Positions 44,638-53,783 of a stretch of 64,000 bases of DNA are shown here, piece after piece (the first letter of the stretch is position 1; each line of letters begins with the position of its first letter). The notes under the pieces are model-generated. The model had not been told where the DNA came from, ran no database searches, and saw nothing but the letters and a program-made list of their open reading frames with translations. The translations under genes were made by a program, and so were the position numbers. This DNA comes from an uncultured Oscillospiraceae bacterium (GTDB taxonomy: Bacteria > Bacillota > Clostridia > Oscillospirales > Oscillospiraceae). The stretch is from assembly GCA_944385095.1 (NCBI GenBank), contig CALWVS010000007.1, positions 1 through 64,000 on the forward strand. The letters are read 5' to 3'.

Positions 44638-45372
44638 TTATTTCCTCCCCTGTTCAAGCCACATCACAATCTGTTCCAATGATTCTCCTGTTTCTGCTGG
44701 TCTGCTAATCACAACAAGTTCCACTCCTGTCTGTCTTGCTGCTGCCACCTTCTCTGCAAATCCACCTGCTGCGCCACCATCTTTTGTCACCATCCATTGG
44801 ATGTGATATTGTCTCAGAATTGCCTCGTTGAGTTCCTGTGAAAAGGGTCCATACAGTGCCAGAATATTTCTGGTGGGAATTTGCAGCCGCTGGCACTGTT
44901 CCAGACTTTCCTGCACTGGCAACACTCTAGGGTAAAGGCGTGTTTTCTCCAAAGCTCCAAACGCAGCCAGCTCTTTTGCTCCAGTGGCTAACAGGATATT
45001 CCCCTCTGTGTTGCTTAGAAACTGGGCTGCCTCCTGTGCCGATGCCACTTGAACACCCTGAAACGCTCCCCCCTTCTGTCTCAACAGTCGCTTCCATGGT
45101 GTCTGTGTTCTGGCACAGGCAGTTTCAATGTTTTGTGAGATTTCTTTTGCATAGGGATGTGTGGCATCCACACAACAGGAACACTGCTTCAGAAGTGTAA
45201 CAATTTCCTCTGTGTTCTTTCTGCCCACCAAAATAGTAATGCCAGAAAGCCCTGACAGCTCCTCTGCCCCCAATGGAGTGGCAACACTGACAACGGCTGG
45301 AATGTTCTTTTCAGAAAGAATCTGAGCCAGTTCTCTCCCCTCGGTTGTCCCACCAAAAATTAAAACACTCAT
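44638..45372 (-). CDS. cobK: cobalt-precorrin-6A reductase (CbiJ/CobK)
   Basis: NAD(P)H-dependent reductase of the corrin macrocycle, 244 residues. Family strings are LIFGGTTEGRELAQIL at the N-terminus, CVDATHPYAKEISQN near 87-101 and VTKDGGAAGGFAEKV near 194-208. It lies between cbiH and cbiET with a four-base overlap to cbiH. Confidence 0.95.
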   Translation of the reverse strand: MSVLIFGGTTEGRELAQILSEKNIPAVVSVATPLGAEELSGLSGITILVGRKNTEEIVTLLKQCSCCVDATHPYAKEISQNIETACARTQTPWKRLLRQKGGAFQGVQVASAQEAAQFLSNTEGNILLATGAKELAAFGALEKTRLYPRVLPVQESLEQCQRLQIPTRNILALYGPFSQELNEAILRQYHIQWMVTKDGGAAGGFAEKVAAARQTGVELVVISRPAETGESLEQIVMWLEQGRK

Positions 45373-46103
45373 ATTTTTGCCTCATAGCCTCTTGGAGTGA
45401 CAAGAAGCCCAGAATGTACCTGTGTGGAGGAGGAGCCAATAAACACTGTGGTAAACATATCCACCTGTTCTTCTTTCAGCTCTCCTAGTGTGAGAATTTT
45501 AGAGGTCTGCCCCTCTCTGCCAATGTTTTTCACCCAGCCACAGGGGGTTGTGTCCGGTCGATATTGCAGCAAAATTTCACATGCCCGACGCAAATGGTCT
45601 GTTCTCTTTTTGCTCATGGGATTATAGAGACAGACTACAAAATCCCCCTGCCCTGCACAGTCCAGTCTCTTTTCAATGACCTGCCAGGGGGTCAACAAAT
45701 CAGAAAGGGAGATGACCACAAAATCGTGCATCAATGGAGCGCCCAGCACCGCTGCACCAGAGAGGGCAGCAGTTACACCGGCAATCACTTCCACTTCTAC
45801 TTCTGGAAATTCTTCTGCCAACTGTAAAATGGGTCCAGCCATACCATAGACACCTGCATCCCCACTGCAAATCATGGCAGTTGTCTTGCCCTGCTCTGCC
45901 TGTTCCAGTGCCATTCTACACCGCTCCAGTTCTTTGGTCATGGGGGTGGTCAAAACTTCCTTTCCCTCTGTCCACTCCTTTGCCAATTCTATATAGGTGG
46001 TGTAACCACACAGAACCTGGCTTTCTTCCAGTGCCTTTTTTGCCTGTGGGGTTATCTGTTCCATACTGCCAGGACCCATTCCAATTACATACAGTCGCTT
46101 CAT
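45369..46103 (-). CDS. cbiH: cobalt-precorrin-3B C17-methyltransferase
   Basis: Tetrapyrrole methylase that drives ring contraction in the anaerobic route; 244 residues. LYVIGMGPGSMEQITPQA at the N-terminus, SGDAGVYGMAGP near 82 and the C-terminal VFIGSSSTQ are typical. ATG 46103 has GGAGG 8 bases before; the TTG at 46118 includes the RBS and is rejected. Confidence 0.95.
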   Translation of the reverse strand: MKRLYVIGMGPGSMEQITPQAKKALEESQVLCGYTTYIELAKEWTEGKEVLTTPMTKELERCRMALEQAEQGKTTAMICSGDAGVYGMAGPILQLAEEFPEVEVEVIAGVTAALSGAAVLGAPLMHDFVVISLSDLLTPWQVIEKRLDCAGQGDFVVCLYNPMSKKRTDHLRRACEILLQYRPDTTPCGWVKNIGREGQTSKILTLGELKEEQVDMFTTVFIGSSSTQVHSGLLVTPRGYEAKI

Positions 46104-47098
46104 TGCCAATTCCTCCAACTCAACACAGGGTCTTTTGCAGCCAGTGCCACCGTTACCCCATTCTCTGCATATTTATATACTAACAAAGTGTCTCCATTCA
46201 CCATGGCTGCCCGTTCGCATACATTGTCTATTCCCGTCACCGTCTGTACAAAAGGAGAGGCTGTAAACTTCCCTTCCACTTTAGAAAGTGTTTGTGGGGA
46301 ATAGGTCTCAAATGGCACTGCCATTTCCTGACACAACTCCAAAAATCCCTGCTCCTCTGCTTTCAGGTCAATGGAACAAATCCGCTCCACACAGTCCAAC
46401 ACAAGCCCATGGTCTGTGATAACCTGCTGCAACACTGTTTTTAAACTATCCTTTGCTGTACCCTTTCGACAGCCCATGCCAGCCTGTATCTTTTGGGGAG
46501 AAAGCCATAGGGCTGCCTGTTCTGGCTGATACCAGTCTATCACAATCTCTGCCTGTTCCCGCTGCACACAGACAAGGTTTTGTGGGCATGTCCCTTCTAT
46601 TTCCCATCTGCTCCACCATGTCACTGGTTGCCCTGCCAGCAGTTTTGAGGAAACGGTCACAATTTTCTCTGGGTTGACCACCTTCAACCCCTGCCTCCTT
46701 GCCCACTGGTCTACCGAAAAAACATGGTTCACATCGGTGGCGGTGGTAATCACTGGTATTGCAGAAATAAGAGTTGCCACCTGCCGTGACAGGTCATTGG
46801 CTCCCCCCAAATGCCCTGATAAAATGGGAATCACAAACTGCCCCTTTTCATCCAGCACCAGCACAGCAGGGTCTTTGCTTTTATGCTGTATATAGGGTGC
46901 AATGGCTCGCACGGCAATTCCAGCCGCTCCCACAAAAATCAGCCCTTCTGCCCGTTGAAAGGCACGTTTTGCCCAATCCTCCACCCGTAAATTCTCTCTG
47001 GTACACTGGGCATCATGCCCCTGTTCCTGCAAGCGCTGGGAGAGATGGGCTGCCAAAGCATTGCCCTGTCTTGTAAATGCAATCAGCTCCAGCTTCAT
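46100..47098 (-). CDS. cbiG: cobalt-precorrin-5A hydrolase
   Basis: Opens the delta-lactone and releases acetaldehyde, a step found only in the anaerobic pathway; 332 residues. IFVGAAGIAVRAIAPYI, the SGHLGGANDLSRQVA motif and the C-terminal domain beginning QAGMGCRKGTA are diagnostic. Overlaps cbiH by four bases. Confidence 0.95.
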   Translation of the reverse strand: MKLELIAFTRQGNALAAHLSQRLQEQGHDAQCTRENLRVEDWAKRAFQRAEGLIFVGAAGIAVRAIAPYIQHKSKDPAVLVLDEKGQFVIPILSGHLGGANDLSRQVATLISAIPVITTATDVNHVFSVDQWARRQGLKVVNPEKIVTVSSKLLAGQPVTWWSRWEIEGTCPQNLVCVQREQAEIVIDWYQPEQAALWLSPQKIQAGMGCRKGTAKDSLKTVLQQVITDHGLVLDCVERICSIDLKAEEQGFLELCQEMAVPFETYSPQTLSKVEGKFTASPFVQTVTGIDNVCERAAMVNGDTLLVYKYAENGVTVALAAKDPVLSWRNWQ

Positions 47099-47856
47099 AG
47101 GGAGCCATCCCCTTTTCGAAATTCTGTGGTAAATCCGGGGTGATACAGTTTACTCCGCTCATAGGTATGGTTTAAAAAGTCTCCTACCAACACCAATGCA
47201 GTTTTGGATATGCCATATTCCTGCCCAGTCTGTGCCAGCGTTCCAATCGTACACCGCACCACCTGTTCTTCTGGCCATGTGGCTTTGTAGACCAGTGCTG
47301 CTGGGGTGTCCTTTTCATATGCCCCTTTTAACAGTTCTCTGGAAAGTCCCTCCAACATACCGGCTGAAAGAAAAATAACCATGGTTGCCCCATGTGCTGC
47401 CAATGAGGCAATACTTTCCCTCTCTGGCACAGGTGTCCTGCCTGCCATACGGGTAATGATGACCGATTGGCTCACACCTGGCAAGGTGTACTCCTCTCCA
47501 GCGGCTGCGGCTGCCCCACAAAAAGAGGAGACCCCTGGGGTAATGTCCCATGGAATTTGTTTTTCATTCAGGCAGTCAATCTGTTCCCGAATGGCCCCAT
47601 AGAGACTGGGGTCCCCTGTGTGCAGACGTACCACTGTCTTTCCAGCCTGATGGTGCTGTTCCACCACCTCTATCACCTGTTCTAAAGTCATATGGGCACT
47701 GTTATAAATGGGCACGCCCTCACGTACCAGCCCCAACAGGGCAGGATTGACCAGACTACCTGCATAGATCACACAGTCAGCCTGTTTGAGCAGTTCTGCC
47801 CCTCTGAGTGTGATTAAGTCAGGCGCGCCAGAGCCTGCCCCCACAAAATGTACCAT
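47095..47856 (-). CDS. cbiF: cobalt-precorrin-4 C11-methyltransferase
   Basis: Tetrapyrrole methylase (253 residues). N-terminal HFVGAGSGAPDLITLRG and LHTGDPSLYGAIREQ (about 78-92) are the family SAM and substrate loops, and GVSSFCGAAAAAGEEYTLP is typical of CbiF/CobM. Overlaps cbiG by four bases. Confidence 0.95.
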   Translation of the reverse strand: MVHFVGAGSGAPDLITLRGAELLKQADCVIYAGSLVNPALLGLVREGVPIYNSAHMTLEQVIEVVEQHHQAGKTVVRLHTGDPSLYGAIREQIDCLNEKQIPWDITPGVSSFCGAAAAAGEEYTLPGVSQSVIITRMAGRTPVPERESIASLAAHGATMVIFLSAGMLEGLSRELLKGAYEKDTPAALVYKATWPEEQVVRCTIGTLAQTGQEYGISKTALVLVGDFLNHTYERSKLYHPGFTTEFRKGDGSL

Positions 47857-47871
47857 CTTCCAACACTCCCC

Positions 47872-48567
47872 TTATGAAATGACAATGGTTGTGAAATAAC
47901 CACTGGACTGCGGTTTTTCCTCCAATGTCTTGAAAATACGTTCCCCTTCCAGTCCACAGTTTTCCACCATGCCAGCATGAGCCAGCAACTCATGTTCTTC
48001 CAGTGTTTCCAGTAATTTAGGGTAGTTCTTTCCTGCTTTCATGAGGATTTTGGTGCCTGTTGAATGAAGCCCATCTTCAAACTGTTCCCCACCACCGGGC
48101 AAAATGTGTAATGGCTCATTCATGGTGGTCAGGCTACGATTGAGACGGGCTGCCACAGCGCAAAAACTGGGGACACCGGGAATCATCTCACAGCAAAACC
48201 CCTCCGCTTTCAAAAGCTCCATCAAATAACAGTAGGTAGAGAAAATAGACACATCCCCTAAAATTGCCATTGCCACATCCTGTCCCTGCTCTAAATAGGC
48301 TTTTACCTGTTCGGCTGCCTTCTGGTGGGCTTCCTGCTGTTTCTGTTTGTCTCTGGACATGGTAAAAAACAGGGGAAGCAGGGTTTTTCCTTCCAAATTT
48401 GCCGCCTGTTTTGCAATGTTCAGTGCGGTCATCTCACCAGAAGCAGTTTGAGGAGCTGCCAGCACAGGGCAGTGCTCCAAAACACGCACCGCCTTTAGTG
48501 TCATCAGTTCTGGGTCTCCTGGACCTACTCCCACTCCATAAAAAATGCCTAATGTTTTTTGTTCCAT
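47872..48567 (-). CDS. cbiL: cobalt-precorrin-2 C20-methyltransferase
   Basis: Tetrapyrrole methylase (231 residues) acting on cobalt-sirohydrochlorin. FYGVGVGPGDPELMTLKAV at the N-terminus, LGDVSIFSTYCYL near 98 and VPSFCAVAARLN mark CbiL/CobI. Its start overlaps the end of cbiD by 19 bases. Confidence 0.95.
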   Translation of the reverse strand: MEQKTLGIFYGVGVGPGDPELMTLKAVRVLEHCPVLAAPQTASGEMTALNIAKQAANLEGKTLLPLFFTMSRDKQKQQEAHQKAAEQVKAYLEQGQDVAMAILGDVSIFSTYCYLMELLKAEGFCCEMIPGVPSFCAVAARLNRSLTTMNEPLHILPGGGEQFEDGLHSTGTKILMKAGKNYPKLLETLEEHELLAHAGMVENCGLEGERIFKTLEEKPQSSGYFTTIVIS

Positions 48568-49694
48568 CGGTTTAAAATCTCCTTTGCACCTTCTGTCTGT
48601 CCCAAATAGCCAAACTGATTGCTAAATAAAATCGCTCCCACTGCCACATCCTGTCCCACACGTCGGCTGAGGTGTGTCTGTATTGCCATCAACAAAGAGT
48701 CAAGCACTGCCTCTTTCAGTTGGTGTTCCTCCAAAATTTCAAGGCATCGGTCCGCAGTGGCACTGTCCATCAACGCCTTTGCTGTCTGCTGAGATGCACC
48801 ACACAGGGCTGCATGGGCACAAAACAGCTCCGCCCGTCCATCTGCCCATCTGGAGTGGGTGTTCATAATGCCGCCTGCCAGTTTCACAAACTTTCCAATA
48901 TGCCCCACCAGCAAAATTTCCTCAAATCCTTCTAATTTTGACAAATCCAATGACTCACCCACAAAATTAGAGCATTTTACATGGGGAATTCCAGCAGGAA
49001 TACAAACGGCTCCACTTTTTAAGAAATCTGTCCCATAGTTGCCCGGGGTCAGTACCAGCCGTTTTTCTCCCTGTACTGCTCCCTGTCGCAATTCCAGCGC
49101 AATGGTATCAACAATGGCTTGTACACTCATAGGCTCTACAATCCCTGACGTTCCCAAAATGGAAATGCCACCTACAATCCCCATATGGGGATTGTAGGTT
49201 TTCTTTGCCACCTGTTCTCCATCCGGCACTGAAATGGTTATAACCAGACCACCTTCATATCCCAACTCGTCACAAACTGTATGCACTGCATCTATTATCA
49301 TCTGTCTTGGTACATGGTTGATGGCATAAGCCCCCACTGGCTGATCCAGCCCTGGTTTTGTCACCTTTCCTACCCCTGCACCGCCTTGTATGGTCAGTTC
49401 TCTGTGTGGGCTGTATGCCACCTGAGCCACAATCAGCAGACCATGTGTGGCGTCCTGGTCATCCCCACCATCTTTGACTACCCCACAGACAGCTTGTTTC
49501 TGTTCCAATTTTGCATACTGAACTGGAACCTGCACCACAATTCCCTTGGGCGTTTTCAAGGAAACAACTTTTGGGGCAGTTCCAGTCAGCAAAAAACGGC
49601 TCGCAGCTCCAGCGGCAAGGGCTGCACAAGTGCCTGTGGTATACCCACAGCGCAGCTTTTTCCCATCTGCATAGATGTACTGTTCAAATGCCAT
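48549..49694 (-). CDS. cbiD: cobalt-precorrin-5B C1-methyltransferase CbiD
   Basis: Enzyme unique to the anaerobic route, about 381 residues. LRCGYTTGTCAALAAGAA at the N-terminus and TPGNYGTDFLK near 215 are family marks; LVGHIGKFVKLAGGIMNTHSR follows. ATG 49694 is chosen; a GTG two codons before is possible, and neither has a strong RBS, in keeping with coupling to cbiK, which it overlaps by 11 bases. Confidence 0.95.
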   Translation of the reverse strand: MAFEQYIYADGKKLRCGYTTGTCAALAAGAASRFLLTGTAPKVVSLKTPKGIVVQVPVQYAKLEQKQAVCGVVKDGGDDQDATHGLLIVAQVAYSPHRELTIQGGAGVGKVTKPGLDQPVGAYAINHVPRQMIIDAVHTVCDELGYEGGLVITISVPDGEQVAKKTYNPHMGIVGGISILGTSGIVEPMSVQAIVDTIALELRQGAVQGEKRLVLTPGNYGTDFLKSGAVCIPAGIPHVKCSNFVGESLDLSKLEGFEEILLVGHIGKFVKLAGGIMNTHSRWADGRAELFCAHAALCGASQQTAKALMDSATADRCLEILEEHQLKEAVLDSLLMAIQTHLSRRVGQDVAVGAILFSNQFGYLGQTEGAKEILNRWNKKH

Positions 49695-50472
49695 GTTCAC
49701 TATCTATCAGGTGTTTCAATCTGTCTGCATAGAGCTGTTGAATTTCTGGCAATGCCCCTAAGCCTTGAAACACAGCTTTCACTGCAAAGCCAGCCTGTTC
49801 CAGTTGGGATTTCCAACTATCTTTTTGCTCCCCAGCCATATCTTCTATGGCGTGGGTTCCTGCTACCAGCATCAGTGGAAGCAGTGTAATTTGTTTTGGC
49901 TGTTCTCTCTGAAGCACAGAGAAAACTGCCTCAAAATCTGGGTATCCCTCCACTGTACCCACCAATAAATCGGTGCGCCCTGCCAGATGCAGTACCCCCT
50001 GTAACGCAGGATAGACCAGATTTCCCTGATGCTCGCTGCCATGCCCCAGTAAAACTGTCATTTCTCCCTCTCGTCTGGGGATATGCTCTATCAATACCTG
50101 TGCAAGCTGCTGCACCTGCTGGGTATTTGCCATCAAAGGCTGTGCATAGACAATCTGTTCAAACCGATGCCCATAGTCCATCAGACTTTCCTGAATTTTA
50201 TCATACTCATATCCAGGCAGTAGGTGGGTGGGTAACACATAGAGAAACTGAACTCTCTGTTCTGCCAGCTTCTCCATTGCCTCCTCTAAACTAGGAATCT
50301 GAATTCCTCGTTTTGCTAAGATTTTTCTGATGGTTGGGCTTGTGTAGGCACTGACCATAGGGCAGTCTGAAACTTGTTGGCGCAAATAATGCTCTACTGC
50401 ACCAATTTCCTCCTGCCTTGCCCGCTCCACAGCAGTACCAAAACTCACTACAATCACTGCCTTTTTCATCAT
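49684..50472 (-). CDS. cbiK: sirohydrochlorin cobaltochelatase CbiK
   Basis: Inserts Co(II) into sirohydrochlorin at the start of the anaerobic corrin pathway; 262 residues. The two metal-binding His are in LLGHGSEHQGN (near 134-144) and LMLVAGTHAIEDMAG (near 195-210). N-terminal KKAVIVVSFGTAVERARQE is typical. ATG 50472 has GGAAAGGA upstream; longer starts run back into the ABC gene. Confidence 0.95.
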   Translation of the reverse strand: MMKKAVIVVSFGTAVERARQEEIGAVEHYLRQQVSDCPMVSAYTSPTIRKILAKRGIQIPSLEEAMEKLAEQRVQFLYVLPTHLLPGYEYDKIQESLMDYGHRFEQIVYAQPLMANTQQVQQLAQVLIEHIPRREGEMTVLLGHGSEHQGNLVYPALQGVLHLAGRTDLLVGTVEGYPDFEAVFSVLQREQPKQITLLPLMLVAGTHAIEDMAGEQKDSWKSQLEQAGFAVKAVFQGLGALPEIQQLYADRLKHLIDSEHGI

Positions 50473-50491
50473 CACAGTTCCTTTCCATAGT

Positions 50492-51259
50492 TCAACATTC
50501 TCTTGTAAATAAATACTGTACCTGTCCATTGTCTAACGTGACACAATGGGAAATTACACCAAACACCCTGTCCAGCACCTTACTCTCATAGACCTGCTGT
50601 GGACTGCCCATCCCCATCAACTGTCCCTGATTCATCACCACAATGGTATCTGCGCAACCCAGTGCCAAATTCAGGTCGTGGAGCACCATAATCACTTCTT
50701 TTCCCCTCTGTGCCAGCTTTTTTGCCAGATGAGCAAGCTCCAGTTGATGATTGATGTCTAAATATGTGGTTGGTTCATCCAACAAAAGAATGGGGGTATC
50801 CTGTGCCATTGCCATTGCCAGATAAACTTTCTGACGCTGCCCTCCAGACAGTTGGGAGACAGACAATTCTGACAATTCCAACACCCCTGTCTGTCTCATG
50901 GCTTTTTCTGCAATCTTCCGATCTTCGGTAGAGTACCGCCGTGGATAGCCCAAATAGGGGAATCGTCCATGGAGTACCAGCGACCCAACCCCAATTTCAG
51001 GCACAGGGCGAACCTGAGGCAAAAGTGCAACTTTTTTTGCAAACTCTCGATTGCTCCAACCAGCAGTATCTGCCCCATCAATCACAACATTTCCTTGTCT
51101 CGGCTCCAGAAGCCGTGCTGCCACACGCAACAGGGTGGATTTTCCACAGCCGTTTGGTCCTACCAAAACAGTTACTTTTCCCGATTCAAAGCACAGAGAG
51201 ACATTCTTTACCACATCTTTTGTGCCATAGCCTGCGGTAATATGGTTCAGTTCCATCAT
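50492..51259 (-). CDS. ABC transporter ATP-binding protein, BtuD/FecE type
   Basis: ATPase of 255 residues for a type II importer. Walker A GPNGCGKST (34-42), signature LSGGQRQKVYLAMAMA and Walker B PILLLDEPTTYLD are complete. Overlaps the permease gene by four bases. With cbiK next in the operon it probably powers uptake of corrinoids, or of a metal complex needed by the pathway. Confidence 0.94.
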   Translation of the reverse strand: MMELNHITAGYGTKDVVKNVSLCFESGKVTVLVGPNGCGKSTLLRVAARLLEPRQGNVVIDGADTAGWSNREFAKKVALLPQVRPVPEIGVGSLVLHGRFPYLGYPRRYSTEDRKIAEKAMRQTGVLELSELSVSQLSGGQRQKVYLAMAMAQDTPILLLDEPTTYLDINHQLELAHLAKKLAQRGKEVIMVLHDLNLALGCADTIVVMNQGQLMGMGSPQQVYESKVLDRVFGVISHCVTLDNGQVQYLFTREC

Positions 51260-52254
51260 GGTCGTCTGCCTCCCCTCTGATGAAAGAGCAGCCAGAGGAA
51301 AAATGGACCACCCAACACAGACAATAGAATCCCCACTGGCAATTCATAGGGAGTAAACAATACCCGACCCAAAAGGTCACACACAGTCACCAACAATGCC
51401 CCCATCAACATGGAAGCCAGAATCAAATACTTATGTTGATTACCCACCAGAAAACGGGCAGCATGGGGAACCATCAGCCCCACAAAGCCCACAAGCCCTG
51501 CAAAACTCACCGCAGCACCACACAGAATAGCTGCCAAAATGAGTAAAAATCCCCTTGTCAGCTTTGTAGACAATCCCACCGACTGTGCCACTTCATCGCC
51601 CAATGTCAGCAAATCAAGTTCATAACTCAGCGCAAGCGCTGCCACAGTTGCCAGTATGGTCAGGACAGCAGGAACAGACAGTGCCTTTGTGGTCACACCT
51701 GCCAGCCGTCCCACCATAAAGGCATTGGCTCCCAATGCTGCCTCTGGGAACAGGATGGACACTCCATCAATGGCTGCGGATAGGATACTACTGATGGCTA
51801 CCCCTGCCAAAATCAAGGTCATTCGGCTGGCTCCTGTTTTGCGTGCCAGCGTATAGACCAATGTACATGCCCCCAGTGCCCCAAAAAAGGCTGCAATGGG
51901 TACTGCAATCATGGAAGCTGGAAGAAACGCAGAGCATAAAATGGCTCCCAATCCTGCCCCTGAGTTCACACCAATAATATTAGGTCCTGCCAGTGGATTA
52001 CCCAGCACACCCTGAATGATGACACCACCCACAGCCAGCGCACAGCCACACACCAGAGCAGCCAACATACGCGGGAGGCGGGCATACATAATGATGTTAT
52101 AGCTGGACCCACTTCCACCACCAGTCAACACTTTTAAAATCTCTGATATGGGCAAATAGGTAGAACCAAAACTCATACTCAATAGGGCTGCTGCTATGGT
52201 CAACAGCAGCAGCCCACATAAAATACCTGTTTTATGCTGTCTCATGTTCTCCAT
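51256..52254 (-). CDS. ABC transporter permease, BtuC/FecCD type
   Basis: Membrane subunit of about 332 residues with ten hydrophobic segments. The FecCD marks are RLPRMLAALVCGCALAVGG, GNPLAGPNIIGVNSGAGLG, GFVGLMVPHAARFLVG and the C-terminal ELPVGILLSVLGGPFFLWLL. ATG 52254 is chosen; ATG 52245 is equally possible. It overlaps the end of the binding-protein gene. Confidence 0.93.
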   Translation of the reverse strand: MENMRQHKTGILCGLLLLTIAAALLSMSFGSTYLPISEILKVLTGGGSGSSYNIIMYARLPRMLAALVCGCALAVGGVIIQGVLGNPLAGPNIIGVNSGAGLGAILCSAFLPASMIAVPIAAFFGALGACTLVYTLARKTGASRMTLILAGVAISSILSAAIDGVSILFPEAALGANAFMVGRLAGVTTKALSVPAVLTILATVAALALSYELDLLTLGDEVAQSVGLSTKLTRGFLLILAAILCGAAVSFAGLVGFVGLMVPHAARFLVGNQHKYLILASMLMGALLVTVCDLLGRVLFTPYELPVGILLSVLGGPFFLWLLFHQRGGRRP

Positions 52255-53209
52255 ACAAAATCTCAAAGAGCATGGTATAGCTCTCTCCCCATTTTGCATT
52301 TGGCTTGTAGTGGAACAGATTTTTGGGCAAAATCTCCACTCTGTCCTCTTTCATTGCAGTCAAACTCTGCCATGCTGGGTCGCTGTTGAACAGCTCCTCT
52401 AAACTTGCCAGAGCAGCCTCCTGACTGGAACCCATAGTGGTCACCAAAATATAGTCTGGGTCTACTGCCAAAATAGACTCCATTTGCAAGTCCTCCAACA
52501 GTCCTGCATCACTGTCTGCAATGTTGATGGCTCCCAAGTCTGCAATCACCTGACCAGCAATGTTATCACTATTTTTCGCCCGTACCCCTGTGGAATAGGC
52601 ACGCAGCAACAGAACCGTTGGTTGCTCTCCCTCTGGAACTGCGGCAATGGTCTCATCAATGGTTGCCTGAATGGAGATGCCATTCTGTTCATATAAATCT
52701 TTTCTGCCGGTCAAATCGGTGCAAATGTCCAACATCCAGAGATAATCCTCAAAGGATTCTACCTTGAACCATGCGGCTGGAATCCCAGCGGAAGCAAGGC
52801 TCTCTTTCATATTGACCTGCCCTTCCATATCTGCGGTCAAAATCACAAAATCAGGTTCCGCCGCAAACAGTGCTTCCATATCTGGCTGTTGATTGGTGCC
52901 TACATTGACTATATCTTCACTCAGCTCCAATCCTCTCTCATCATAGGCATCCTGTGTCACTGCCACCAATTCTCCACCGGAAAGAATCCATGTTTCCGCA
53001 TAGCTGCCCATCAAGGCTGCCACACGTTTGGGCTGCTCCTGCAATGTCACCATATTTCCAAGACTGTCCTCAAATTGGTAGTAAGCAGTGTTCTGTTCTT
53101 GCTGTTCTTTCTGACTGGAGCTAGCTGTATTCTGTTCAGATACTGTTCCTGTACATGCACTAAGTAACAACAGCATAGCTGCCAGTAAATAAAATAATCT
53201 ACGTTTCAT
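52232..53209 (-). CDS. ABC transporter substrate-binding lipoprotein, BtuF type
   Basis: Binding protein of 325 residues. Lipoprotein signal with lipobox LLLLSACTG (acylated Cys near 19), a Gln/Ser-rich linker, then the class III fold: VTLQEQPKRVAALMGSYAE and the long helix region between two lobes. First gene of the corrinoid operon. Related proteins carry B12, haem or siderophores; the operon favours a corrinoid, but ligand residues cannot settle it. ATG 53209 is chosen for the signal peptide. Confidence 0.9.
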   Translation of the reverse strand: MKRRLFYLLAAMLLLLSACTGTVSEQNTASSSQKEQQEQNTAYYQFEDSLGNMVTLQEQPKRVAALMGSYAETWILSGGELVAVTQDAYDERGLELSEDIVNVGTNQQPDMEALFAAEPDFVILTADMEGQVNMKESLASAGIPAAWFKVESFEDYLWMLDICTDLTGRKDLYEQNGISIQATIDETIAAVPEGEQPTVLLLRAYSTGVRAKNSDNIAGQVIADLGAINIADSDAGLLEDLQMESILAVDPDYILVTTMGSSQEAALASLEELFNSDPAWQSLTAMKEDRVEILPKNLFHYKPNAKWGESYTMLFEILYGEHETA

Positions 53210-53343
53210 TGTTGCATTTCCTTTCCTAAAACAAAATCTGGCGTACATTCTATCACAATTTCCTCTCTAATTCTACCGTTTTTATAGATTTCATTCTGAT
53301 CAACCCCACTATGGTTATTTTTCAAAAAACTTATAGCATGGTG

Positions 53344-53394
53344 TTGACGTCTGTACTGTTGTGTTATATACTGTACTTGTTATTCAAGTACAGT
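53344..53394 (+). promoter_or_regulatory. GntR gene promoter and operator
   Basis: TTGACG (53344-53349) and TATACT (53367-53372) with a 17-base spacer. A perfect inverted repeat with 10-base arms, ACTGTACTTG (53370-53379) and CAAGTACAGT (53385-53394), starts inside the -10 box, the expected place for autorepression by the GntR protein. Confidence 0.75.
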
Positions 53395-53408
53395 TAGGGG
53401 GTGATGAC

Positions 53409-53783
53409 TTGGAAATAATCGTAAGCAACAAAATGAGTAAACCGCTGTATGAGCAGATTGCCTCACAAATCAAAGCTGCTATTATGTCTGGTGAATTGAG
53501 TGCAGGTGATCCAATTCCTTCCATGCGGGCACTGGCAAAGTCTTTACATATCAGTGTGCTTACCGTTCAGAAAGCGTATGAGACATTGCAGGACGAGGGT
53601 TTTATTGAAACAACAGCAGGAAAAGGGTGTTATGTATCAGTACAAAACCAAGATTTCTATTTAGAAGAACAGCAGAAAAAGATAGAAGAAAAATTGATGG
53701 AAGCAATTGACCTTGCCCGTACTTCTGGCATCAAACTTGATCAGCTAATTAACTTACTTACCCTTTTGTATGAGGAGGACTGA
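53409..53783 (+). CDS. GntR family regulator, YtrA type
   Basis: Small GntR regulator of 124 residues: winged helix (KPLYEQIASQIKAAIMSGEL then IPSMRALAKSLHISVLTVQKAY, GKGCYV wing) followed by a short dimerisation helix, the YtrA subfamily design for ABC transporter operons. I start at TTG 53409 because AGGGGGTGATG lies just before it and no ATG is nearby. Next to an ABC ATPase, with an operator in its promoter. Confidence 0.85.
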   Translation: MEIIVSNKMSKPLYEQIASQIKAAIMSGELSAGDPIPSMRALAKSLHISVLTVQKAYETLQDEGFIETTAGKGCYVSVQNQDFYLEEQQKKIEEKLMEAIDLARTSGIKLDQLINLLTLLYEED

